A stretch of DNA of 64,000 nucleotides, from NCBI RefSeq assembly GCF_032818155.1, contig NZ_CP102590.1, forward strand, positions 186,001 through 250,000, given 5' to 3'. A program made the translations under genes and the position numbers. Below are positions 18,452 to 26,318 of this stretch, piece by piece. Under the pieces are notes generated by a model. That model was not told the origin of the DNA and ran no database searches. It saw nothing but the letters and a program-made list of their open reading frames with translations. The DNA is from Niallia taxi. GTDB lineage: Bacteria > Bacillota > Bacilli > Bacillales > Cytobacillaceae. The number at the start of each line of letters is the position of its first letter. The stretch's first letter is position 1.

Positions 18452-19048
18452 ATGTCAGTAATATTAACAGAGCAAGCCAGGAAATATGAAGAAATAAAGG
18501 AGGCGCAAGAAGCAGTCTTCGATCTTTGGAATGAATATTGGCTAGAGTATTCTGCTTTTAATACATGGCAATTTTGGTTTAATGTATTAATGATTATCCT
18601 GCCATTAATCATACTTTGCTTATTTATTGATCGGAAAAGATTGTTTTTATTGCTTTTCTTTGGATTTAATATACATGTGTGGACAGCTTATATCGATAGT
18701 ATGGCTACAAGAGCCAATTATATCGGATACCCGTATAAAGCAATTCCCACACTTCCGATTCATTTTGGGATGGACAGTTCGTTAGTTCCTGTTCTCTTTA
18801 TCTTTATGTACCAATATACGCTCAAAAAGAAGGCTAACTTTTACCTGCATTCCTTATTACTAATTGCCCTTATTTCATTTTTGTTAAAGCCATTTTTTGT
18901 GGAAATTCATTTGTTCTATTTAAGTAAGGGAACTAATTACTTTTATATTTTCTTAGGCTATGTACTAATAACAATTGTGTCAAAAGGAATAGTGGAATTC
19001 TTCTTGAGATTGCAAAGTAAATCAGAGCTTCCAAACACAAAATCATGA
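18452..19048 (+). CDS. CBO0543-type multi-pass membrane protein, copy 1
   Basis: 198 residues with an N-terminal soluble helix (residues 1-30) and about five membrane helices. The layout and the motif HVWTAYIDSMATRANYIGYPYKAIPT match the uncharacterised CBO0543 family found in spore-forming Firmicutes. ATG 18452 is chosen over TTG 18428 because GGGAGGGA stands five bases before it. A relative follows 22 bases later, so the two are probably one operon and may form a pair. The function is unknown. Confidence 0.75.
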   Translation: MSVILTEQARKYEEIKEAQEAVFDLWNEYWLEYSAFNTWQFWFNVLMIILPLIILCLFIDRKRLFLLLFFGFNIHVWTAYIDSMATRANYIGYPYKAIPTLPIHFGMDSSLVPVLFIFMYQYTLKKKANFYLHSLLLIALISFLLKPFFVEIHLFYLSKGTNYFYIFLGYVLITIVSKGIVEFFLRLQSKSELPNTKS

Positions 19049-19070
19049 GTAATTATTAAAGGTGGATACT

Positions 19071-19631
19071 ATGAAATATCAAGAAGGTTTGCGGCTTATT
19101 GATGAAGCTAACGATAAAATTACAGAAGGAAATAGTATGATTGTGGATGCAATCCTTCACGCATTTTTATTTACATGGCAGTGGTGGATCGCCGTTGGCA
19201 TGATTATTATCCCATGGTCAGTGTGGCTCATTATTCGTGATAAAAATAGTTCAGGTAGATTATTTGCTGCTGGCTTATTGGTAATGGTTATGTCAGAAAT
19301 ACTGGATACGGTTGGAGTAATGTTTGGAAGCTGGTCCTATCCAATAAAGGTTTTACCGGTTGCAACGATTAATTTTTCCTTTCGGCTTTCGGTGTTGCCT
19401 GTTGTTGTCATGTTATTATTGCAATATAAGCCAAGGATAAACCCATTTATTAAAGCTATAGGGTTTGGAGCTTTTGGTTCATTTATAGGCTTACCGTTGC
19501 TTAGTATGATTGATTTATATAAAAAGCTCCAATGGCAGTATACGTATTCCTTTATTATTCTGACGGTTTTTTATTTGTTGAGCCACTTCTTTGTTTATAA
19601 ATGCAAATTTAATGAGATTAAACCAGAATAA
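19071..19631 (+). CDS. CBO0543-like multi-pass membrane protein, copy 2
   Basis: 186 residues and the same plan as the gene before it. There is a short soluble start (MKYQEGLRLIDEANDKITEGN), then LFTWQWWIAVGMIIIPWSVWL, a second helix with VMSEILDTVGVMFGSWSYPIKVLPV in the place of the 'YIDS...YPYKAIPT' motif, and three further helices. AAAGGTGG precedes ATG 19071. It looks like a diverged tandem duplicate. The role is unknown. Confidence 0.75.
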   Translation: MKYQEGLRLIDEANDKITEGNSMIVDAILHAFLFTWQWWIAVGMIIIPWSVWLIIRDKNSSGRLFAAGLLVMVMSEILDTVGVMFGSWSYPIKVLPVATINFSFRLSVLPVVVMLLLQYKPRINPFIKAIGFGAFGSFIGLPLLSMIDLYKKLQWQYTYSFIILTVFYLLSHFFVYKCKFNEIKPE

Positions 19632-19661
19632 AAAAGGGGAGCCCATTCGGAGTCCCCTTTA
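19632..19661. terminator. Bidirectional terminator between convergent genes
   Basis: AAAGGGGA pairs with TCCCCTTT. On the minus strand a T-rich run follows, so it serves the MFS gene best. Confidence 0.75.
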
Positions 19662-19668
19662 CGCGTTG

Positions 19669-20946
19669 TTATGAGGTTTTTAAAACCTTTTTACTGCCAG
19701 CAACCTTCTCTTCCTTCGCTAATAGTATGCCTACAAGGCCGAATAATGAGAATATAACTGGAACGATAAAGCCGTAATGATAGCCTAGACTGATTGACTC
19801 CTTCGGAAAGAAGTCTAATACATGACCAAAAAAGATTGGCAATAACACAGCACTTAAAAAACCACCCATATTCGCGAAACCTGTTACAACACCTACTTCT
19901 TCAATTGGGAACGACTTGCGCACAATGGCAAATGTTAAGGCACTTGCGCCATTACCAAATCCTAAGATGAAGAGCATAAACAGTACCATTAAGAAAGGCG
20001 GGCTTGTGTTTAAGCTGAATAATCCAACCCAGCCAATAATGACAATTAGATGGACAATTGTATAAGTTTTTTTTATTTGACCGGTTCTGCTGGAAATCCA
20101 GCCAAGGAATGGTCCTCCAATCATTGTCCCGACTAATGCGTACATCACAATTTGACTCGCACTAGAGCGTGTTAAATCAAAGACATTCATGCCATAAGGT
20201 ACAGCCCATGAACCGATAAAGCCAACATACGTTCCGACTACGCCAAAGTGACAAAGAAAGGTGGCCCAAGCTTGTCGGGTAGTTACAACACGCCGGAGAA
20301 TATTCCAGACACTTTCCCTTCTAACAGGCTTATCCGGATTTGATGGAGTATTTTGTTTGAATATTCTTCTAGACTTGGAGATTAATACGAAATGAAGCAC
20401 GAACGAGAACAAAATCAACATGATGCTGACGCTTAAAAAAGGAATTCTCCAGCCAGCATTCGTAATCCACAAGGAAAAAGGCAGTGTCGCAGATAACGAT
20501 CCAATACCGCCGATAAGTGCAACGATCCCCATCAATTTAACAAATTCATTTCCTTTAAACCATTCATTAAGTATTAGTACTAAGTTTACAAAAATAGCAG
20601 CATCCCCAACTCCAACTATAAAACGGGATGTGATTAGTACATATTCATTAGGTGCGATACTATAAAAAAGACTTCCGAGTCCTGTTAGCAAAGTACCAAC
20701 GATTAGAAATCGGTTTGGTCCAAAGCGATCTGATAATAGGCCAACAGGAATTTGCAATCCTGCATATGCTAAAAATTGAATACTGCTTATCATTCCAACT
20801 GTTGAGGCTGAAATATGAAAATCATTCATGATTTGCTCCGTAATAAGTCCTGGAGCAGTTCTTTGACTTACGATTAAGAAATAGGCAAACAAGACGGCGC
20901 TAAATACGATCCATCTATAGCCACTTTCCTTTTTGTCCAAGCCCAA
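19669..20946 (-). CDS. MFS transporter
   Basis: 425 residues with about twelve membrane helices. The MFS loop-2/3 signature GLLSDRFGPNRFL is clear, and helix 4 has RFIVGVGDAA. The protein begins at TTG 20946, with GAGGAGG nine bases upstream. It resembles the anion/sugar-acid cation symporter branch (ACS family), but no substrate can be assigned. It is monocistronic and convergent to the CBO0543 pair. Confidence 0.85.
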   Translation of the reverse strand: MGLDKKESGYRWIVFSAVLFAYFLIVSQRTAPGLITEQIMNDFHISASTVGMISSIQFLAYAGLQIPVGLLSDRFGPNRFLIVGTLLTGLGSLFYSIAPNEYVLITSRFIVGVGDAAIFVNLVLILNEWFKGNEFVKLMGIVALIGGIGSLSATLPFSLWITNAGWRIPFLSVSIMLILFSFVLHFVLISKSRRIFKQNTPSNPDKPVRRESVWNILRRVVTTRQAWATFLCHFGVVGTYVGFIGSWAVPYGMNVFDLTRSSASQIVMYALVGTMIGGPFLGWISSRTGQIKKTYTIVHLIVIIGWVGLFSLNTSPPFLMVLFMLFILGFGNGASALTFAIVRKSFPIEEVGVVTGFANMGGFLSAVLLPIFFGHVLDFFPKESISLGYHYGFIVPVIFSLFGLVGILLAKEEKVAGSKKVLKTS

Positions 20947-21188
20947 GCTGATGCGCCTCCTCTTTCATATATCGATCTGTTTTAGGACTGAATTTAAGTC
21001 CACTTCTTTCATTTTAGTATTAAAGAAACGGAAGAACAACCACAAATAATGTAAACATCCTAAAAAAGGAAATTCATTGCTCAAAAAAGCTTTTTCAAAA
21101 ATATAGTTTATTTTGAAAAAATAGGTCTTTCCTACGTGGAAATAGGGAAAGTTCATTCCGATATTAGTGTATAGGAAGGGGTTTTCAC

Positions 21189-21557
21189 ATGTATGTTGAG
21201 CAACTAATTGAAACGGTTAATGCTAAGGTAGAAGAACTGGATTTAGTAACTGCAAGAAAGCTAATGGAAGATAATATAGATTATTTGAGGAAAAACGAAA
21301 GAAAATTAAAGAAAAACGGCAGAGAACTGTTGAAGTTTATTACAGATTCCATTGAATCAGGTTATCAGCATCCAACCCGGCACGAGTTAGCTATCTATAA
21401 TTCTATCAATTCATATGCTTCCAAGTTTGATGTTAGAGGCTTAAAGCTGCTCATTCAAGGTAATGAACAAACATTATTGAAAAAAGCAGCCAGAAGTTAT
21501 TTAAATGGCGATGCAAAGGTATTACTAGAAGGCTTAGGTGCAATAAGCAAGGAATAG
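21189..21557 (+). CDS. Conserved Bacillus-type hypothetical protein, 122 residues
   Basis: A soluble, mostly helical protein (MYVEQLIETVNAKVEELDLVT...) rich in Lys and Glu. Its C terminus reads RGLKLLIQGNEQTLLKKAARSYLNGDAKVLLEGLG. AGGAAGGGG is placed well before the ATG. The impression is of a protein conserved in Bacillaceae, but no function is known to me. It is divergent from the MFS gene. Confidence 0.75.
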   Translation: MYVEQLIETVNAKVEELDLVTARKLMEDNIDYLRKNERKLKKNGRELLKFITDSIESGYQHPTRHELAIYNSINSYASKFDVRGLKLLIQGNEQTLLKKAARSYLNGDAKVLLEGLGAISKE

Positions 21558-21651
21558 GAAATAGGGAGTGGCTATCTAAAGCATCTCCCTTTTGTTTTGT
21601 TTAAGGAGTAGCGTATAATTTATTCACAAAATAGGTTTAGGAGTGCATCTA

Positions 21652-21816
21652 ATGAAATGTGGAGCGAAATGTTTTTTTGTGGAACTGGAGAAAAACGGAG
21701 AGAAGCTTGTATTGCCAATTACAGCAAGGACGCCTGTTGCTGCAAGAAAAACTGTCAGGCTCGAATACGGGCAAGCTGCTAATATTATTTCGGTTCGTAC
21801 AGATAAGAGGAAATAG
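21652..21816 (+). CDS. Small conserved protein of 54 residues
   Basis: ATG 21652 has TAGGAG eight bases upstream. The product starts MKCGAKCFFVELEKNGEKLV, continues PITARTPVAARKTVRLEYG and ends SVRTDKRK. The balanced composition and the patterned strand-helix-strand look support a real gene, while the overlapping longer frames look like shadows. It has two N-terminal cysteines (CGAKC), which could bind metal. The function is unknown. Confidence 0.65.
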   Translation: MKCGAKCFFVELEKNGEKLVLPITARTPVAARKTVRLEYGQAANIISVRTDKRK

Positions 21817-21980
21817 ATTTTTTATGAAGAATAAATGTAGGGAGTTACCATTTATGTAGAATAGTTTCATACATATATATAGAGCTAGAAGGAAAATGAA
21901 ATATTATATGAAGCACCAAAAAAGATGCAGCAGAATGACTATTAAATTTTCCGGATCAGAAAATTTGAAGGGAGACAATA

Positions 21981-22741
21981 ATGGAAAAGGATCAGGCTTT
22001 TTATGACTTTATTAAGGATGGAAATCGTGCTTTCAAGGGCTGGGATCTCTCCTTTTTGAGCGAAACAGGGCGTACCTCCAGCAGTGTGCTTTCATGGTCG
22101 TATGGAAGTATGGCAATACCGCTCACTCGCAATACGGATTGTATGCTTGATATGGGTACAGGCGGCGGTGAATTTTTATCATTGCTTTACCCATTATCTG
22201 CAAGCGTTTTCGCAACAGAAGGCTATGAACCGAATGTAGCAATTGCTAAGAAGCGATTGCTACATTCGGTGTTCAAGTTACCTTTATTGAAGAAGATAAT
22301 AATCTGCCATTTGCTGATAATCAATTTAGCCTTATACTTAACAGACATGAATCCTATTCTCCTTTTGAGCTGAGAAGAATATTAAATAAGCACGGAGTTT
22401 TTTTAACACAGCAGGTTGGTGGATCTGATTGTGCCGAAATAAATAAAGCCTTAGGTGTTCCTGTAAATGGTGAATTTTCTAAATGGAACCTTCAATTAGT
22501 GACGGAAGAGTTAGAAAACCATGATTTTCAAATATTGTTTGCGAAAGAGGAATTTCCAGTTACTCGTTTTTACGATATTGGTGCATTGATTTATTATCTT
22601 CATGCAATTTCCTGGCAGGTTCCTGGCTTTAGTGTTTCAAAATACGAACATAAATTATTTGACATACATCAAGATATCCAGAAAAATGGTTACTTCGAGG
22701 CTAGGCAGCATAGGTTTATCGTGAAGGCTAGGAAAATGTAA
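21981..22741 (+). pseudogene. Class I SAM-dependent methyltransferase with one frameshift
   Basis: The first part (21981 to about 22258) encodes the N terminus and the SAM-binding motif I DMGTGGGEFL, then YEPNVAIAKKRL. The frame then changes by -1 (or +2). From about 22262 the rest of the domain reads on to 22741 (TFGVQVTFIEEDNNLPFADNQFSLILNRHESYS, GVFLTQQVGGSD, then a long C terminus). Joined, this is an intact-looking methyltransferase of about 253 residues. The break sits inside a perfect inverted repeat. Either the gene is inactivated or there is a local sequence error. RBS GGGAG precedes the ATG. Confidence 0.8.
22229..22270. repeat. Perfect 15-bp inverted repeat at the methyltransferase frameshift
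   Basis: ACCGAATGTAGCAAT (22229-22243) and its exact reverse complement (22256-22270) flank a 12-base loop in the middle of coding sequence. The right arm is where the reading frame is lost. Confidence 0.9.
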
Positions 22742-22858
22742 CGTAAATTGTCGAGAAGATCAAGGCAGCAAAACTCCTTGTTCTTTTTTATTATGGTCGT
22801 GCTCCAAAGAATTTATCATTATGGTAAAATACAAAAAAGCCAATTAGGAGGGGAAAAG

Positions 22859-23401
22859 ATGTTCCTACATAAAATCAATGCTGACCTATCATTAAAGCTG
22901 ATCCAGCTTAACGATGCTGACCGTGTTTTTGAGTTAACGGAAGAATCGAGAAGCTATTTACGAGAATGGCTGCCATGGCTTGATACAACAACGAAAGTAA
23001 AGGATACAAAGGACTATATAAAGTTTTGTTTAAAGGGGTTTTCAGAGAATAATAGTTTGACTACTGTGATTCTTTTTAAAGGGGACATTGTAGGAGTAGC
23101 AAGCTTTAACAGTATTAACTGGTCAAATAAGACAGCGTATATCGGCTATTGGTTAGGACATGCCTATCAAGGAAATGGAATTATGATAAATGTTGTAAGA
23201 GCATTAACTGATTATGCTTTTCAAGAGTTACAATTAAATAAAGTCGAGGTAAGAGCCGCATCAGGAAATAAAAAAAGTAGAAGTATTCCTGAAAAGCTGC
23301 AATTCACGGAGGAAGGCTGCATTAGAAAGGCAGAATGGCTTTATGATCATTATGTGGACCATGTTGTGTATGGTGTTTTGGCAGAGGAGTGGGCCAGCTA
23401 A
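22859..23401 (+). CDS. GNAT acetyltransferase, RimJ/RimL type (YdaF-like)
   Basis: 180 residues starting MFLHKINADLSLKLIQLNDADRVFEL, followed by LREWLPWLD, typical of the YdaF/RimL ribosomal-protein serine acetyltransferase group. The acetyl-CoA loop is IGYWLGHAYQGNGIM, and the C-terminal part reads GNKKSRSIPEKLQFTEEG. ATG 22859 is chosen because AGGAGGGG lies just before it; the longer in-frame extension has no ribosome binding site. YdaF-like enzymes transfer acetyl groups to protein N termini or serine side chains. The exact substrate is not deducible. Confidence 0.87.
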   Translation: MFLHKINADLSLKLIQLNDADRVFELTEESRSYLREWLPWLDTTTKVKDTKDYIKFCLKGFSENNSLTTVILFKGDIVGVASFNSINWSNKTAYIGYWLGHAYQGNGIMINVVRALTDYAFQELQLNKVEVRAASGNKKSRSIPEKLQFTEEGCIRKAEWLYDHYVDHVVYGVLAEEWAS

Positions 23402-23423
23402 TAGGAAGTGAGGTTGCTTGCCA

Positions 23424-23957
23424 ATGATAGAAATTCAGGAATATAACGACAGTTGGGAAGTCTGCTACAAATTAATGGAACAGATTTTAAAGGACAGCTT
23501 AAAGGAAGATATTCTTCGCATCGAGCATGTTGGCAGCACTTCTGTTAAAGGCTTATGTGCTAAACCAATTTTAGATATAGATGTTGTTATTGAAAATATT
23601 GCCATTTTTCCAGAGGTGGTAGCTGTTCTTGGCGCAATTGGTTACTACCATCAACAGGATTGGAGCTTTGAAGGGAGAGAAGCCTTCGGACGAAGGGATG
23701 ACCTTGTCCCGTGGACTGCTAACAAACACAACCAAATTTGGATGGAGCATCATCTTTACGTTTGTACAAAGGACAGTGAGGAATTGACAAGACATCTGGC
23801 CTTTCGCGATTATCTCCGTTCAAATGAGAAGGAAGCAGATGAATACGGCAAATTAAAGCATTACTTGGCAAGTACATCAAAAACCCGTCAAGCTTATACA
23901 GCAGGTAAAAATGAGTTTGTATCAAGTATTTTGAAAAAGGCATTAAGGAGCAAGTAA
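23424..23957 (+). CDS. GrpB-family (UPF0157) nucleotidyltransferase-fold protein
   Basis: 177 residues with the family hallmarks IEHVGSTSVKGLCAKPILDIDVV (a nucleotidyltransferase-like GST...DID core), WMEHHLYVC, and a C-terminal FRDYLRSN...EYGKLKHYLA. It is related to CoaE-fused GrpB domains. The biochemical role is unsettled. ATG 23424 with GAGG ten bases upstream is favoured over TTG 23418. Its stop codon overlaps the start of the next gene by one base, so the two are translationally coupled. Confidence 0.88.
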   Translation: MIEIQEYNDSWEVCYKLMEQILKDSLKEDILRIEHVGSTSVKGLCAKPILDIDVVIENIAIFPEVVAVLGAIGYYHQQDWSFEGREAFGRRDDLVPWTANKHNQIWMEHHLYVCTKDSEELTRHLAFRDYLRSNEKEADEYGKLKHYLASTSKTRQAYTAGKNEFVSSILKKALRSK

Positions 23958-24370
23958 TGAACGAAATAATAGCTCATATAATGACAAAAAAGCCTGGAAT
24001 AGATGAAATTGACATAGGAGCTACTGAAGAAAAGCTCGGTGCAGCTTTTCCTGTACAATTTCATCAGTTATATAAGCTGGTTAATAATGCAGAAATTGGA
24101 GATTGGCTATTATTTCCCATTAAGGCTAGGAAAAATGTAAAAAAGACATGGGACGACATTGTCAGACAGAATATTGAAGCACGAAAAGAAGGGCTTGCAG
24201 AAGGATGGATTGCTGTTGGAGAAGATGGCACAGGAGATAAATTATGCCTAAAAACGAGCAATGGTCTTATGGAAGAACCAATTTATGTTTGGTATCATGA
24301 GGATGGTCAAACAGAACAGATTGCTCAAAGGTTAATGAGCTTTATTATGCTTCTGTCACAAGAGGAATAA
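23957..24370 (+). CDS. SMI1/KNR4 (SUKH) domain protein
   Basis: 137 residues with the SUKH pattern: an early ATEEKLGAAFPVQFHQLYKLVNNAEIG, WLLFPIK in the middle, then WIAVGEDGTGDKLCLKTSN and YVWYHEDG. SUKH proteins often act as immunity proteins to nuclease or polymorphic toxins, but many stand alone in Bacillus. No toxin gene is adjacent; the partner in the operon is GrpB. It starts at ATG 23957, overlapping the preceding stop. Confidence 0.85.
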   Translation: MNEIIAHIMTKKPGIDEIDIGATEEKLGAAFPVQFHQLYKLVNNAEIGDWLLFPIKARKNVKKTWDDIVRQNIEARKEGLAEGWIAVGEDGTGDKLCLKTSNGLMEEPIYVWYHEDGQTEQIAQRLMSFIMLLSQEE

Positions 24371-24405
24371 AGAAAGGATGTGCCTATATGGGCACATCCT
24401 TTCTT
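24371..24405 (+). terminator. Intrinsic terminator after the SUKH gene
   Basis: A long perfect stem, AAAGGATGTGCC with GGGCACATCCTTT, has a 5-base loop and a short T-containing tail. Confidence 0.75.
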
Positions 24406-24416
24406 GTACATACAAG

Positions 24417-24812
24417 TTATTCTTTATTATCGACAATCACTAATTCATCATGGTCCTTTCTGGTCATATTTTCTGCGAAAACTAGATTAGTGTGCAGTCT
24501 ATAAGTAAAATCTGCGGCGGTTGGCTCAAGCTTATCTGTAATCAAGTAAGAAAAGGGAAGCTCGACTTTCTCCTCACTGTTTATGACTTTGGACATCAGA
24601 ATGGTTGTGACCTCTTCTACAGTTTCTGTATGACCATTTTCATATTCCTTCACTAAAGTGCATTCCAATCTTTTAATTTTGCAGCTTTTACGTCCCCCTT
24701 GAATAAAGAAATGGCCTTTGACTATCTCTCCGTAAGCAGCTGATTCCTTTGATAAAGAAAGATCAACAGAAGGGGCACCAGTTTTTAGTAAATTAGTCAA
24801 TAAAGTTAACAA
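24417..24812 (-). CDS. Spo0M-like sporulation-control (arrestin-fold) protein, short form
   Basis: 131 residues. The pattern VDLSLSKESAAYGEIVKGHFFIQGG and KIKRLECTLVKE, ending in a conserved RLHTNLVFAEN...DHDELVIV, matches the N-terminal arrestin-like domain of Spo0M. Full Spo0M is about 260 residues, so this is a single-domain relative. Spo0M affects entry into sporulation by an unclear route. TTG 24812 is used as the start, with GGAGG eight bases upstream. No frame damage is visible. Confidence 0.75.
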   Translation of the reverse strand: MLTLLTNLLKTGAPSVDLSLSKESAAYGEIVKGHFFIQGGRKSCKIKRLECTLVKEYENGHTETVEEVTTILMSKVINSEEKVELPFSYLITDKLEPTAADFTYRLHTNLVFAENMTRKDHDELVIVDNKE

Positions 24813-24829
24813 ACTATAATCCTCCAGTC

Positions 24830-25038
24830 CTATTTTTAATAGGATATTGTTTTGGGTTTGTAATGCGTTGGTTATGTTTTAAATGTTATGTTTGTATCAA
24901 AAGATAAGTCTGTTGTAATAAGAAATGTTAGCAAACAAATATCGTTGCCTTACACACTCCAATTATACGTCTTCTACTCTAATAATATAATAGATTTTTA
25001 TAGATTTCGATAACTTGTTTATATTGCTGTTCTCCTCC
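24830..25038. other. Gene-free stretch between Spo0M-like and FbpB-like genes
   Basis: AT-rich. On the minus strand an AAGGAGGAG sits right after the FbpB-like gene, but the frame behind it has no ATG/GTG/TTG at the right distance and stops after about 20 codons. I see nothing else in it. Confidence 0.4.
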
Positions 25039-25182
25039 TTAATGACTTAGGTTAATGTTTTGTTTAATGATTTTTTCTTCCACCCGTTTTTCAATTTTTT
25101 CTACTAGGCTTCTATCCTTTAGAAGCTCTTCCTTATTCTTTTTAATCAATTCATACAAGTTCAATTTTAGTTGTCTTTTCAT
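25039..25182 (-). CDS. FbpB-like small basic protein (47 residues) behind a Mn riboswitch
   Basis: The product starts MKRQLKLNLYELIKKNKEEL and continues LLKDRSLVEKIEKRVEEKIIKQ, a lysine-rich amphipathic helix. The pattern L.ELI..NK.ELL.D...LE.IE.R.E.K fits the FbpB family of Fur-regulated basic proteins, which in B. subtilis help the FsrA sRNA in the iron-sparing response. GTGAGG stands about eight bases before the ATG. A yybP-ykoY manganese riboswitch and two terminators lie directly upstream. No clear Fur box was found between them. A short out-of-frame leader ORF (25207-25151) with a good ribosome binding site overlaps the start. Confidence 0.7.
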   Translation of the reverse strand: MKRQLKLNLYELIKKNKEELLKDRSLVEKIEKRVEEKIIKQNINLSH

Positions 25183-25231
25183 AATAATCATCCTCACTAT
25201 TATTCATTTTTCGTCCACCTTTGTATAAAAA

Positions 25232-25266
25232 CAAAAAAACCTTCACCGATGACGGTAAAGGTTTTT
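25232..25266 (-). terminator. Second terminator of the riboswitch leader
   Basis: AAAAACCTTTACCG pairs with CGGTGAAGGTTTTT around TCAT, followed by T residues. It lies about 50 bases before the FbpB-like gene, downstream of the first riboswitch terminator. Confidence 0.85.
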
Positions 25267-25270
25267 GGAT

Positions 25271-25306
25271 AATAAAAGACCTTTACACATTCACATGTAA
25301 AGGTCT
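25271..25306 (-). terminator. Riboswitch expression-platform terminator
   Basis: AGACCTTTACA pairs with TGTAAAGGTCT, followed by TTTATT. The left arm is the same sequence that forms the 3' side of the aptamer's P1 stem (GACCTTTA). Aptamer closure and this terminator therefore exclude each other, the layout of an ON switch. Confidence 0.85.
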
Positions 25307-25392
25307 TGCTAACAACTTTTCAGTTGCCAACAAAGCCGAGAGTTTGCACTCTGTAATGACGACTTTGCTGTAAAAGCTACTCCCCTTTAGGG
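25298..25392 (-). ncRNA. yybP-ykoY manganese riboswitch aptamer
   Basis: The minus strand shows the conserved family elements in order: CTAAAGGGGAGTAGC, CAAAGTCGTCATTAC, CTCGGCTTTGTTGGCAAC and GTTAGCAAGACCTTTA. The outer TAAAGG/CCTTTA stem (P1), the CAAAG/CTTTG stem and the GCAAC/GTTGT stem can all form. In B. subtilis this aptamer binds Mn2+ and allows read-through into metal exporter genes (YybP, YkoY/TerC). Here the next gene on the strand is an FbpB-like small protein. Confidence 0.88.
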
Positions 25393-25399
25393 ATATTCG

Positions 25400-26037
25400 A
25401 AATATTATATATCTATCATAAAAGAGAAAGAGGATTTAGTCAAATGAATGAAGAATGTAAAAAAAATATTTTTATTTCCTATATATATATGGGAAATAAG
25501 TTTTTTTAATTGTTTATACTTTTTAAGGAAAGTTACCGGCAACTTAATACAATACTAGGGAGGGATGGGGGAGGAGTACATAAAAAATGGTGAAGCTGTA
25601 TTTGGATAAATTTAATTCTATTTAACGTGCGATTGATAAGGACATATGTTTTATTGGTTAAGGAGATTTTAATTATAATGTTAATGAGATAAAGAAAATG
25701 AAAACTGCTAACAATGTGAATTTAAATTGCAAGTATGACTGCAAACATAAAAATATAGTTAGTGTGTACATATATTGAGTTTTGTTTCCTTGTAAAGTAT
25801 TTAAATTGTCAGTAAGAACAGTAAAAAAATAATTGTCTGTGATTTTCATTTAATCACGGGTGAATAGTCTCAGTTCATTTTTCTTTGCGATGGTAGAGTT
25901 GCAGTATGTAGAATTTTGACACAAATCAAAAAATAGAGAATTTCGTCAGCCTATAATTTAAAAGTAAAAAAAGTATGAAGGTTTTATAAAGTTATTTGGT
26001 GGGAAGAAAAGATAAATAGAATATATTTTCGTATAAA
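25400..26037. other. Gene-free AT-rich stretch
   Basis: No gene is visible. A 12-codon frame at about 25590 follows GGAGGAG but has no coding character. A strong terminator at its right end may close a small transcript. Confidence 0.4.
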
Positions 26038-26080
26038 AAAAGTCTAATGAGGACTACTCTCATCAGACTTTTTGCATTTT
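26036..26080 (+). terminator. Intrinsic terminator in the gene-free region before nrdI
   Basis: AAAAAGTCTAATGAG pairs with CTCATCAGACTTTTT around a 6-7 base loop with one small bulge, and a T-rich tail follows. No gene precedes it for about 600 bases on the plus strand. Confidence 0.8.
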
Positions 26081-26318
26081 TTTAGAGTAAATTCAAATCG
26101 AAAATCGTTAAAATTTGAGTAATTTTGTTGACAAAAAAATTCAAAGAGACTCTATTGACTCTAGTTCCAAAAAAGGGTTGAATAGTGTTTAGACACAACA
26201 TATTGAGATATATTTATAAAAAACATCTGTATTTAGTAGCCCTTGTATGTTTTAAGGGTATAGGATAGAATATTGCTTTTGCCCCTATTCTATCAAAAAT
26301 CTTAAGGAGGGAATAATT

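Noticed and set aside
23957..24370. SUKH protein as immunity partner of a toxin
   Set aside because: No toxin or RHS gene adjoins; the YD remnant is 15 kb away and dead.
25230..25410. Whether the repeated short hairpins are a CRISPR or simple repeat
   Set aside because: They form a known riboswitch aptamer and its terminators. No spaced identical repeats exist.
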